Of a stretch of DNA of 61,554 bases, positions 35,900 to 44,495 are shown one piece after another. The DNA lies in the NCBI GenBank assembly GCA_017482055.1, contig JAFUOH010000004.1, positions 1-61,554 on the forward strand. The letters are read 5' to 3'. This DNA comes from Clostridia bacterium (GTDB lineage: Bacteria > Bacillota > Clostridia > Oscillospirales > CAG-272). Made by a program: the position numbers and the translations under genes. Numbering within the stretch: position 1 is the stretch's first letter; each line of letters starts with the position of its first letter. The notes beneath the pieces are model-generated. The model did no database searches. It saw only the letters and a list, made by a program, of their open reading frames with translations, and had not been told where the DNA came from.

Positions 35900-35937
35900 C
35901 GGGTGCCGTGGCTACGCCGCGGCACCCGTGTGTTTTT
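35900..35937 (+). terminator. Terminator after array gene 3
   Basis: Stem CGGGTGCCG/CGGCACCCG with an 11-nt spacer that pairs further (TGGC/GCCG), then GTGTGTTTTTA. Confidence 0.75.
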
Positions 35938-35984
35938 AGTCGGAATATACAAAATGCTTAATATAACCTTGTGCGGGATGCAGA

Positions 35985-36013
35985 TTGACTCATTTGCATC
36001 AATATGTTATAAT
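35985..36013 (+). promoter_or_regulatory. Orphan promoter before the array remnant
   Basis: TTGACT (35985-35990), 17 nt, TATAAT (36008-36013). Still consensus-like although the gene behind it has decayed. Confidence 0.7.
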
Positions 36014-36089
36014 GATAATATAATATTTGGGTGATATGCCCAAATATCGGCACGGCGACTGTGAATTGTTGTAAGAATAGGAGTGCAAT

Positions 36090-36179
36090 ATAAGACATCT
36101 GCGAAAAATATCCCTGTTGCTTGCGTTTTTAATGCTTGCGATGACTGCCTGCAGCATCCGCACCTTTTGCGCGCATTAG
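36090..36179 (+). pseudogene. Remnant of an eleventh array paralogue
   Basis: Behind AGGAG, the frame reads (ATA)RHLRKISLLLAFLMLAMTAC, then SIRTFCAH and a TAG. This is clearly the conserved array signal peptide and lipobox (compare MKHLRKLSLLLALAML...TAC). The start codon is ATA instead of ATG, and everything after the lipobox Cys is lost or unrelated. The next intact paralogue, with its own promoter, starts 115 nt later. It is the relic of a deletion within the tandem array. Confidence 0.85.
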
Positions 36180-36232
36180 GCGAACATATAAGCATTGCGG
36201 ACATTTTTGTACATGGCACGGAGTTTTGTATA

Positions 36233-36261
36233 TTGACAAGTGGGGAGCAGTATGATAAAAT
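36233..36261 (+). promoter_or_regulatory. Promoter of array gene 4
   Basis: TTGACA (36233-36238), 17 nt, TAAAAT (36256-36261) preceded by TATGA. Confidence 0.75.
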
Positions 36262-36294
36262 ACTAAATACAAAAATTGATAAGGAGAACTTGAA

Positions 36295-37758
36295 ATGAAA
36301 AGTATTCGAAAAATATCCGGCTTGCTTGCACTTTTATTGCTGACGACTACTGCCTGCGGACCCGCAGATGAGCCTGTTGATACTTCTGCCGATACCGCAG
36401 CCGACGGTGTGACTGATACCGCAGCCGACAGCGCTGAGGCATCGCTTGACCTTCCCGATGATCTTACCTCGGATTATGATACCATCTCCATTCTTACTGC
36501 GGAGGGTATACTTGCAAGTGTGGATGAGCTTACCGACGAGTTGGATATGCTGGATCAAGCATTGTATAATCGCACTACCGCAGTTGAGGAACGGCTCGGC
36601 ATCGACCTCACATTCACCCCCGTCAATCCCTGGGGCGATACACAGACTCTTGCACGACAGTCCGTCAATTCCGGCTCCGACGACTATCAGATGGTATTTA
36701 CTTGTGCACAGCATATGGTAAACCTGGTTAATGAGGGCTTGTTTCTTCCGCTTTCCGAGCTTCCATACGTAGATATCGAAAAGCCCTGGTGGAATAAGGA
36801 ATATATCGAATCCGTTTCCATTCTTGCGGATGACCCGTACATACTGTTCGGCGACATTTCCTATAATATGCTGGAACGCACCACCTGCGTATATTTCAAC
36901 ATAAATCTCCTTGAAGAAAAGCTTAACATGAAGCCCGAGGATCTTTACCGGATCGTGTATAACGGCGAATGGACGCTGGATAAATTCACCGAGATCGTGT
37001 CACAGGTATATGAGGATGCTAACGGTAACACTCTGAATGATGCCGATGACATCCACGGCTTTGTTACCTACAATTCCACCACAATGAACTGGATAGCGTA
37101 CAGCGCGGGACTTGAATTCACCTCCCGTGATGAGGACGGTTACCCCGTTATCGATGTAAACAACGAGGCCTCCTATCAGCTTGCCGAAAAGCTGTATAAG
37201 CTCCAGTTCGGTACCGAATCGGTTATCAATATTGCCGATAACGGCGGACATATCGGTAAGTTTACCAACGGAAAATCGCTGTTCCTCATCAACCGATTTG
37301 TTGCGGCAGGCTGGGGTATTCGCGATATGCAGAATGACTACGGCATCCTGCCCATGCCCAAGTACGACGAAAATGTTGACGGCTATCACTCCGCAGTGGA
37401 GGTACTGGTACAGTGGGGCGCGGTGCCTGTGACTGTAATCGATCCAACCTTTGTATCTGCAGCAGCGGAAGCGTTGGCATACCACAGCCGTCAGCTTACC
37501 ACTCCCGCATACTACGAAACTACGCTTAAATTAAAGCTGACCCGCGACGACACATCTATGGCGATGATCGACATGATAATGGACGGTCGCGATACGGACT
37601 TCCTGCTTATAAACAATCTTGAAGGACTCGGAAACATATTCGCAAGAGTATTTACCGACGGTCAGAACAATTTCGCCTCCAACTACGCTACCTATGAGGC
37701 TGCCGCGCAGACTAAGTTGAAGCAGCTCATCCAGGATTTCGAGGATGCGCGAAAGTAA
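36295..37758 (+). CDS. Array gene 4: solute-binding lipoprotein
   Basis: 487 aa, AAGGAG ribosome site. Signal peptide MKSIRKISGLLALLLL with lipobox TTAC, then an Asp/Thr/Ala linker (DTAADGVTDTAAD). Closest in layout to gene 3: KPWWNKEYIESVSI, LFGDISYNMLERT, NGEWTLDKFTEIV, EDANGNTLNDADDIHG, FTSRDEDGYPVIDV, YGILPMPKYDENVDGYHS and LVQWGAVPVTVIDP. The strongest sequence change from its neighbours is around the presumed ligand loop HGFVTYNSTTMNWIAYS (others have QVDWLAYS or DPFNWMAFS). Extracytoplasmic, membrane anchored. Confidence 0.87.
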   Translation: MKSIRKISGLLALLLLTTTACGPADEPVDTSADTAADGVTDTAADSAEASLDLPDDLTSDYDTISILTAEGILASVDELTDELDMLDQALYNRTTAVEERLGIDLTFTPVNPWGDTQTLARQSVNSGSDDYQMVFTCAQHMVNLVNEGLFLPLSELPYVDIEKPWWNKEYIESVSILADDPYILFGDISYNMLERTTCVYFNINLLEEKLNMKPEDLYRIVYNGEWTLDKFTEIVSQVYEDANGNTLNDADDIHGFVTYNSTTMNWIAYSAGLEFTSRDEDGYPVIDVNNEASYQLAEKLYKLQFGTESVINIADNGGHIGKFTNGKSLFLINRFVAAGWGIRDMQNDYGILPMPKYDENVDGYHSAVEVLVQWGAVPVTVIDPTFVSAAAEALAYHSRQLTTPAYYETTLKLKLTRDDTSMAMIDMIMDGRDTDFLLINNLEGLGNIFARVFTDGQNNFASNYATYEAAAQTKLKQLIQDFEDARK

Positions 37759-37780
37759 GCAAAGCTGTAATATTAAATTT

Positions 37781-37818
37781 CCGAGCGGTTGTATCTCGAT
37801 GCAGCCGCTCGGTTTTTG
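37781..37818 (+). terminator. Terminator after array gene 4
   Basis: Stem CCGAGCGGTTG/CAGCCGCTCGG with one G-U pair, then TTTTTGG. Confidence 0.8.
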
Positions 37819-37863
37819 GTTATGGGAATGCCGACAAAAATAATAAGATTGCTATGCAAGATA

Positions 37864-37892
37864 TTGACAAAGTTGACATGGCGTGATATAAT
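37864..37892 (+). promoter_or_regulatory. Promoter of array gene 5
   Basis: TTGACA (37864-37869), 17 nt, TATAAT (37887-37892) within GTGATATAATTA. Confidence 0.8.
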
Positions 37893-37925
37893 TATGTCAA
37901 ATAATTAACTTTGGAGGAAGATACA

Positions 37926-39401
37926 ATGAAGCATATACGTAGATTATCCCTTCTGCTTGCACTTGCAATGATCTTTACTGCAGCGTGCGGCGAACCTGTT
38001 GACACCGCGGATACCGATAACACAGGCGATACAACCGTGCCTGTCGAAGCTACCTCCGCCGACACCGAGGCACAGCTTGAGGTGCCCGACGGTCTTACCT
38101 CGAACTACGAGGTGTTTTCCATCCTTGCTGTTGCAGGCACGGTTTCGTCTTTAGAGGAGCTGACGGACGATATGAACGTGCTGCAGCAGGCTCAGTACGA
38201 GCGCACCGCCGCAGTGGAGGAGCGCTTCGGTATCGACATTCGGTATGTGGATGTTTCGGGATGGAAGAATTTCCAGGGACAGGCGCGCCAGTCCATAAGC
38301 TCGGGCTCGGACGACTATCAGCTGATGTTCGGCTGTGCGTCTCAGCAGGTAAATCTCATCAACGAGGGCTTGTATCTGCCCCACGATGAGCTTCCCTATG
38401 TTGATATTAATAAACCCTGGTGGAACAAGGAATACATTGAATCCGTTTCGCTCCATGAGGATGAATTGTATCTGCTTTTCGGAGATATGACCTATAACAT
38501 GCTTCAGCGTACCTGCTGCGTATTCTTCAATATCAATCTGCTTGAAGAGAAGCTTAACATGAAGCCCGAGGATCTTTACGACCTCGTTTACGCGGGCGAG
38601 TGGACCATCGACAAGTTTACCGAGCTGGTTTCTGCCGTTTACGAGGATGCAAACGGCAACACCATAAACGATGAGGACGACATCCACGGCCTTACCTACC
38701 TCGGTCAGGATCCCTTCAACTGGATGGCGTTCAGCTCCGGTCTTGAGTATACCACCCGCGATGAGAACGGTTATCCCCATATCAATGTAAACACCGAGAC
38801 TACCATTGATATGCTCGACAAGCTATGTGCGCTGTTCTTTAATAACGAATCGGTATTCAAGACCTCCAACGCCGACGGTACCAACCGCGATTTTGCAAAG
38901 CTGTTCGGCGAGGGTAAGGCGCTATTCTGCGTAAACCGGTTCTTTATTGCCGACTGGGAGCAAGTTCGTGTGATGACCGATGACTACGGCATTCTTCCCA
39001 TGCCAAAGTACAGCGAGGACATCGACGGCTATCACTCTACCGTTGAGTCGCTGGTTCAGTGGTGTACGGTGCCCGTTACCGTGGTCGATCCCGTATACGT
39101 GTCGGCGGTGGCAGAGGCTTTCGCTTATGAAAGCCGTCAGCGGACCACTCCCGCATACTATGAGACGACTCTTAAACTAAAGAACACCCGCGACGATGCC
39201 TCCATTGAGATGATCGACATGATCATGTCCGGCAGAGACACCGACTATCTCTACATCAATCCGCTGAACGGTCTCGGCAATGTGTTCAAGACCGTATTTA
39301 AAGCGGGACAAAACAATTTTGCCTCCGCATACGCTGCTGTTGAGATGGCAGGTACACAGGCACTTGCCGATCTTATCGAGCAGTATGAGGAAGCAAATTG
39401 A
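37926..39401 (+). CDS. Array gene 5: solute-binding lipoprotein
   Basis: 491 aa from the ATG at 37926 (GGAGG 9 nt upstream); the in-frame TTG at 37911 abuts that site and is rejected. Lipobox TAAC. Core motifs: KPWWNKEYIESVSLHEDELY, LFGDMTYNMLQRT, AGEWTIDKFTELV, EDANGNTINDEDDIHG, YTTRDENGYP, YGILPMPKYSEDIDGYHS, LVQWCTVPVTVVDP. It shares TYLGQDPFNWMAFSSGLE and FNNESVFKTS with gene 6, so genes 5 and 6 form a close pair. Terminated by its own hairpin. Confidence 0.87.
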   Translation: MKHIRRLSLLLALAMIFTAACGEPVDTADTDNTGDTTVPVEATSADTEAQLEVPDGLTSNYEVFSILAVAGTVSSLEELTDDMNVLQQAQYERTAAVEERFGIDIRYVDVSGWKNFQGQARQSISSGSDDYQLMFGCASQQVNLINEGLYLPHDELPYVDINKPWWNKEYIESVSLHEDELYLLFGDMTYNMLQRTCCVFFNINLLEEKLNMKPEDLYDLVYAGEWTIDKFTELVSAVYEDANGNTINDEDDIHGLTYLGQDPFNWMAFSSGLEYTTRDENGYPHINVNTETTIDMLDKLCALFFNNESVFKTSNADGTNRDFAKLFGEGKALFCVNRFFIADWEQVRVMTDDYGILPMPKYSEDIDGYHSTVESLVQWCTVPVTVVDPVYVSAVAEAFAYESRQRTTPAYYETTLKLKNTRDDASIEMIDMIMSGRDTDYLYINPLNGLGNVFKTVFKAGQNNFASAYAAVEMAGTQALADLIEQYEEAN

Positions 39402-39409
39402 CAATATCG

Positions 39410-39451
39410 AAAAAACACGGTGCGGCACAAAACTGCCGCACCGTGTTTTTT
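39410..39451 (+). terminator. Terminator after array gene 5
   Basis: Eighteen-bp stem from AAAAAACACGGTGCGGCA and its complement, CAAAAC loop, with a T tract at the end. Confidence 0.85.
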
Positions 39452-39477
39452 CGGTGGACAATATTAAACGTTAAGTA

Positions 39478-39506
39478 TTGACAAAATTAACGCATTGTGA
39501 TATAAT
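39478..39506 (+). promoter_or_regulatory. Promoter of array gene 6
   Basis: TTGACA (39478-39483), 17 nt, TATAAT (39501-39506) within TGTGATATAATTA. Confidence 0.8.
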
Positions 39507-39552
39507 TATCTAAGCAAGAACTTACAAAATATTATTATGGAGGAGAATAGTT

Positions 39553-41019
39553 ATGAAACACCTTCGCAAATTGTCCCTGCTTTTAGTGCTTGCGATGCTT
39601 GCCACCACCGCTTGTAATGGCGGGAATGACGACACCAAGGACACCGAGGCTGACACCGACACCCGGATTGTGACCGACAGCGAGACCGTAAACAACGAGG
39701 AAGCACTTGAGCTTCCCGATGACCTTACATCCGAGTATGATGTAATTTCATTCCTTACCGCAGAGAATATTTTAGGCTCTGCCGATGAGCTCACCGAGGA
39801 TATGGACGTGCTGCAGCAGGCTATGTATGAGCGCACCGCTGCTATTGAGGAGCGCTTTGCGGTTGACCTTCAGTTTACCGAAGTCCGCCCCTGGCAGGAT
39901 ACTCAGAACATGGCTCGTCAGTCCATCAACGCAGGCTCCGACGACTATCAGTTCGTATTCACCTGCGCATCTCACATGGTAAACCTTGTGAACGAGGGTC
40001 TGTTCCTGCCCCACTCCGAGCTTCCTTGGATCGACATCGAAAAGCCTTGGTGGAACAAGGAGTACATACAGTCCGTGTCCCTTCACGAGGATGAGCAGTA
40101 TATTCTGTTCGGCGATATTTCCTACAATATGACCCAGCGTACCGCCTGCGTATTCTTTAATGTACAGCTTCTCGAAGAAAAGCTGAATATGCAGCCCGAG
40201 GATCTTTACGAGCTGGTTTACAACGATGAATGGACCATCGACAAGTTCACCGAGCTTGTATCGGGCATTTATGAGGATACCAACGGTAATACCGTCAATG
40301 ATATCGACGATATCCACGGCCTTACCTATCTCGGCAGCGATCCCTTCAACTGGATGGCATTCAGCTCCGGTCTTGAATTCTCCGGCCGTGATGAGAACGG
40401 TTATCCTGAGATCAATGTCAACAACGAGACCACTCTCGACCTGCTTGACAAGCTCTGCAAGCTGTTCTTCAATAACGAAGCAGTATTCAAGAGCTCCGCT
40501 AACCCCGACTTCGCAGTGGCATTCGGCAGCGGCAAGTCCTTATTCTGTGTAAATCGCTTCTTTATGACCTCATGGCAGCAGTTCCGCGAGATGACCGACG
40601 ATTACGGTATCCTGCCTATGCCTAAATACAGCGAGGATATCGAGGGCTACCACTCCACCGTTGAGTCTCTCGTACAGTGGGGCGGCATACCGGTAACCGT
40701 ATCCGATCCTGTCTTCCTTTCCGCTGTTGCGGAAGCTCTTGCATACGAGAGCCGCGAGCGTACCACTCCCGCATACTATGAGACTACGCTTAAGTTAAAG
40801 CAGACCCGTGACGAGGCAAGTATGGAAATGATCGACATGATCATGGCAGGCAGAGACACCGACTATCTCTACATCAATCCTCTGGGCGGTCTCGGCAACG
40901 TATTTAAAAACGTATTTAACGCAGGTCAGAACAACTTCGCATCCATTTACGCTTCCGTTGAGATTGCAGGTCAGACTGCACTCCAGGAACTTATCGAGGC
41001 TTACGAGGACAGACAGTAA
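39553..41019 (+). CDS. Array gene 6: solute-binding lipoprotein
   Basis: 488 aa. MKHLRKLSLLLVLAMLATTAC signal (Cys 21), Asp/Thr linker, then KPWWNKEYIQSVSLHEDEQY, LFGDISYNMTQRT, NDEWTIDKFTELV, EDTNGNTVNDIDDIHG, FSGRDENGYPEINV, YGILPMPKYSEDIEGYHS, LVQWGGIPVTVSDP and TPAYYETTLKLKQTRDE. A 67-nt tract (39932-39998) is identical to array gene 8 (43229-43295), which suggests recent gene conversion. Own promoter and terminator. Confidence 0.87.
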   Translation: MKHLRKLSLLLVLAMLATTACNGGNDDTKDTEADTDTRIVTDSETVNNEEALELPDDLTSEYDVISFLTAENILGSADELTEDMDVLQQAMYERTAAIEERFAVDLQFTEVRPWQDTQNMARQSINAGSDDYQFVFTCASHMVNLVNEGLFLPHSELPWIDIEKPWWNKEYIQSVSLHEDEQYILFGDISYNMTQRTACVFFNVQLLEEKLNMQPEDLYELVYNDEWTIDKFTELVSGIYEDTNGNTVNDIDDIHGLTYLGSDPFNWMAFSSGLEFSGRDENGYPEINVNNETTLDLLDKLCKLFFNNEAVFKSSANPDFAVAFGSGKSLFCVNRFFMTSWQQFREMTDDYGILPMPKYSEDIEGYHSTVESLVQWGGIPVTVSDPVFLSAVAEALAYESRERTTPAYYETTLKLKQTRDEASMEMIDMIMAGRDTDYLYINPLGGLGNVFKNVFNAGQNNFASIYASVEIAGQTALQELIEAYEDRQ

Positions 41020-41032
41020 TTATACCGAGGAA

Positions 41033-41068
41033 ATACCGCAGTGCTCACGCGCTGCGGTATAATTTTTT
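41033..41068 (+). terminator. Terminator after array gene 6
   Basis: Stem ATACCGCAG/CTGCGGTAT with a 10-nt loop, then AATTTTTTCG. Confidence 0.8.
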
Positions 41069-41099
41069 CGCTCATTTCGCCTATTAAGCCGGTAGAGTA

Positions 41100-41129
41100 T
41101 TGACATTTTTGCAGAAGATGTGCTATAAT
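41100..41129 (+). promoter_or_regulatory. Promoter of array gene 7
   Basis: TTGACA (41100-41105), 18 nt, TATAAT (41124-41129). The only array promoter with an 18-nt spacer and TGTGC instead of TGTGA. Confidence 0.75.
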
Positions 41130-41180
41130 AAATCAACATAAAAATATGCACTCAGCAATATAATTATAAGGAGGAAAAAC

Positions 41181-42635
41181 ATGAAACATTTACGAAAATT
41201 ATCTATGCTTCTGATTCTCGCAATGCTTTTCACCACTGCATGCGGCGGTGACGGTGACAACAAGGATACCGATAACGGTGCGGACACCGTTCACGTGTCC
41301 GACGGCGAGAGTACGAATAACGAAGAAGCGCTCGGCTTGCCGAGTGATCTCAAATATCCCGAGGAGACCATTACCATACTCACCGCCGAGAGCATCGTTG
41401 CGGCTCCCGAGGAGCTTACCGAGGAATCGGAGCTTGTCGATCAGGCGAAGCACGCCATTGATCTTGCCATCGAGGATCGCTTCGGTATTACTCTCGATTA
41501 TGTGGGCATTGTTCCCTGGCAGGATACCTCGGGAATGGCACGTCAGTCCGTTAACGCAGGCTCGGACGACTACCAAATGGTATTCACCTGCGCTCAGCAT
41601 CAAGTAAACCTCGTTAACGAAGGCTTGTATCTGACCCATGATGAGCTTCCCTATATTGATATCGACAAGCCCTGGTGGAACAAGGAGTACATTGAATCGG
41701 TGTCACTCCATGAGGACGAGCTTTACATCCTGTTCGGCGATATCACTTACAATACCTCTCAGCGTACCACCTGCGTATTCTTTAACATGAATCTGCTTGA
41801 AGAAAAGCTTAACATGAAACCGCAGGATCTTTATGATCTCGTTTACGCGGGCGAGTGGACTATCGACAAGTTCACCGAGCTGGTGTCTCAGGTCTACGAG
41901 GATGCCAACGGTAATACACAACGTGATACGGAAGATATTTACGGCTTTGTTTCGCCTTGGAATGAGACCTTCAACTGGATGGCGTACGGCTCGGGTATCA
42001 AGTTCACCACCCGCGGCGATGACGGCTATCCCGAGATCAACCTCAACACCGAAACGACTGTGACGCTGGTCGACAAGCTGTGTAAGCTGTTCTTCGGCAA
42101 CGACGGCGCCACCGTGAAGGGCAACGCCGCCGACGATTTCGGTGCGGGCAGAGCGCTGTTTATCGTAAACCGCTTCTTCTTAACAAACTGGGAGCAGTTC
42201 CGCACCATGACCGATGACTACGGTATTCTTCCCATCCCGAAGTATGACGAGTCTATCGACGGATATCACTCCCCCGTTGAGGAGCTGGTACAGTGGGGCG
42301 CTGTACCGGTGACCACCTCCGACCCGGTTATGGTTTCCGCAGTAGCGGAGGCTATGGCGTATGAGGGACGTGAGCAGCTTACACCTGCTTACTATGAGAC
42401 CACGCTCAAATTGAAGCTTACCCGCGACGACGAGTCTATGAAGATGATCGACCTTATCATGGCGGGCAGAGATACTGACTATATCTACATCAATCCCCTC
42501 GGCGGTCTCGGCGACGTATTCGAAAAGGTTTATGCCGCACAGCAAAACACCTTCGCATCCTCCTACGCATCTGTTGAGATGGCGGGCGCACAGGCACTTG
42601 CAGATCTTATCGAAGCTTACGAAGAAAATAAATGA
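41181..42635 (+). CDS. Array gene 7: solute-binding lipoprotein
   Basis: 484 aa, ribosome site AAGGAGG. MKHLRKLSMLLILAMLFTTAC signal, then KPWWNKEYIESVSLHEDELY, LFGDITYNTSQRT, AGEWTIDKFTELV, EDANGNTQRDTEDIYG, FTTRGDDGYPEINL, YGILPIPKYDESIDGYHS, LVQWGAVPVTTSDP and TPAYYETTLKLKLTRDD. The loop EDANGNTQRDTED retains most oxygen ligands of the presumed calcium site. No clear terminator follows; 42636-42777 has no gene. Confidence 0.87.
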   Translation: MKHLRKLSMLLILAMLFTTACGGDGDNKDTDNGADTVHVSDGESTNNEEALGLPSDLKYPEETITILTAESIVAAPEELTEESELVDQAKHAIDLAIEDRFGITLDYVGIVPWQDTSGMARQSVNAGSDDYQMVFTCAQHQVNLVNEGLYLTHDELPYIDIDKPWWNKEYIESVSLHEDELYILFGDITYNTSQRTTCVFFNMNLLEEKLNMKPQDLYDLVYAGEWTIDKFTELVSQVYEDANGNTQRDTEDIYGFVSPWNETFNWMAYGSGIKFTTRGDDGYPEINLNTETTVTLVDKLCKLFFGNDGATVKGNAADDFGAGRALFIVNRFFLTNWEQFRTMTDDYGILPIPKYDESIDGYHSPVEELVQWGAVPVTTSDPVMVSAVAEAMAYEGREQLTPAYYETTLKLKLTRDDESMKMIDLIMAGRDTDYIYINPLGGLGDVFEKVYAAQQNTFASSYASVEMAGAQALADLIEAYEENK

Positions 42636-42777
42636 TTACAAACCCCTCCGCTGCATGTATGTACGGCTGCGCAGTCCGCTCGAATGCTTAATTGAATAAT
42701 AAAAGCGGAGCGAAATTTATACAAACAGTACAGCATTTTATACAAATCTTGTTCTATTATATTGTTTTAGTTGATGA

Positions 42778-42806
42778 TTGACAAATAAAAGTAATTGTGA
42801 TATAAT
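42778..42806 (+). promoter_or_regulatory. Promoter of array gene 8
   Basis: TTGACA (42778-42783), 17 nt, TATAAT (42801-42806) within TGTGATATAATTA. Confidence 0.8.
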
Positions 42807-42852
42807 TAATGTTGTAGTAAAATGCAAATGATGCAAATGGAGGAGAATGTAT

Positions 42853-44305
42853 ATGAAACATTTACGCAAATTATCTATGCTTCTTGTGCTCGCGATGCTG
42901 GCTACCACCGCTTGCGGCGGCGACGGCGATTCCGAGGACACCAAGGGCGGCGAAGATACCACTCCCGTCACCGACAGCGAAACTGTCAACACCGAAGAAA
43001 TGCTTGAGATACCCACTGATCTTTCGTCCGAGTACGATGCTATATCGTTTTTGACCGCAGAGAGCATCCTTGCTCCCCCCGAAGAGCTTACCGAAGAGGT
43101 AGATGTGCTCGGCCAGGCAAAATATGAGGCTGTAGTGGCTGTCGAAGAGCTTCTGGGCGTTGACCTTGAATTTACCGGCGTTGTTCCGTGGGCAGATACC
43201 TCCACAATGGCTCGTCAGTCCATCAATGCAGGCTCCGACGACTATCAGTTCGTATTCACCTGCGCATCTCACATGGTAAACCTTGTGAACGAGGGCTCAT
43301 TCCGAGCTTCCCTACATTAACATCGAGAAGCCCTGGTGGAACAAGCAGTACATAGATTCCGTATCTCTTGTTGCGGATGAGCCTTACATCCTGTTCGGCG
43401 ACATCACCTTTAACACCATTCAGCGTACCACCTGCGTATTCTTCAATGTCCAGCTTCTCGAAGAAAAGCTGAACATGGTACCTCAGGATCTTTATGACCT
43501 CGTATACAACGGCGAGTGGACTATCGACAAGATGGCAGAGCTTGCTTCCCAGGTCTATGAAGATGCTAACGGTAACACCATCAATGACTTCGACGATATT
43601 CACGGTCTGGTTCAGTTTGGTGCGAGTTCCTTCAACTGGATGGCTTTCAGTTCGGGCATAGATTTCACCACTCGTGATGAGGATGGTTATCCTGAACTCA
43701 ACCTCAACAATGAGACCACTCTTGCTCTCTGCGACAAGCTCCTCGCATTCCTTACAAACAACGAGGCTGTATACAAGCATAACGACAACCACGAGCATGT
43801 TTGGAAGTTCAGTAACGGCAAGGCTCTGTTCTTGCAGAACCGCTTCTTCCTTACCGGCTGGGAGCAGCTCCGTACCATGGAGCAGGACTACGGCATTCTG
43901 CCCATGCCTAAGTACGATGAGTCCATCGAAGGCTACCACTCCACCGTTGAGGCGCTCGTACAGTGGGGCGGTGTACCGGTAACCGCTGCTGACCCCGTAT
44001 TTGTATCCGCTGTAGCCGAGGCTTACGCTTACGAAGGCCGTCAGAGAATAACTCCCGCTTACTATGAGACCACTCTCAAATTAAAGCAGACTCGTGACGA
44101 TGCATCCATGGAAATGCTTGACATGATCATGGCAGGCAGAGATACCGATTATCTGTTCATCAATCCTCTCGGCGGCATGAACGAAGTCTTTAACAAGGTA
44201 TTCAATTCCAACCAGAACAGCTTCGCATCTCAGTATGCATCCCTCGAAATGGCTGCAAATGCTACTCTCCAGGGTCTTATCGAAGATTACGAAGAGCTTC
44301 ACTGA
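42853..44305 (+). pseudogene. Array gene 8: solute-binding lipoprotein broken by an 11-nt deletion
   Basis: Promoter, ribosome site GGAGGA, signal peptide MKHLRKLSMLLVLAMLATTAC and the first ~150 codons are intact. After ...NLVNEG (43295) the frame jumps: the paralogues have 27 nt coding roughly for LFLPHSELP, whereas here only 16 remain. The first frame ends at a TAA at 43318-43320. The second frame is open from about 43296 to 44305 and carries KPWWNKQYIDSVSL, LFGDITFNTIQRT, NGEWTIDKMAEL, EDANGNTINDFDDIHG and TPAYYETTLKLKQTRDD. All downstream motifs are conserved, so the mutation is recent or an assembly problem. Without frameshifting it yields only a truncated lipoprotein. Confidence 0.85.
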
Positions 44306-44334
44306 TTAAATACATTATAAGAGACTCTACATGC

Positions 44335-44365
44335 AGCTCCCCGCATCATGCGGGGAGCTTTTTTT
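44335..44365 (+). terminator. Terminator after array gene 8
   Basis: 11-bp stem AGCTCCCCGCA/TGCGGGGAGCT with a 3-nt loop, then seven T residues. Confidence 0.85.
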
Positions 44366-44415
44366 GTACAATCTTACAATTATTTTGCACTAAACAACAG
44401 TTTTACACAAAAATG

Positions 44416-44444
44416 TTGACTAATACTTTTTTTGATGATATAAT
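44416..44444 (+). promoter_or_regulatory. Promoter of array gene 9
   Basis: TTGACT (44416-44421), 17 nt, TATAAT (44439-44444) within GATGATATAATTA. Confidence 0.75.
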
Positions 44445-44495
44445 TATGCTGTGGTGTTATACACACAACTAAAAGAAAAATCGGAGGAAATAACA

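Noticed and set aside
36083-36298. 71-codon frame upstream of array gene 4
   Set aside because: It runs across the relic signal peptide in another frame and through the gene 4 promoter.
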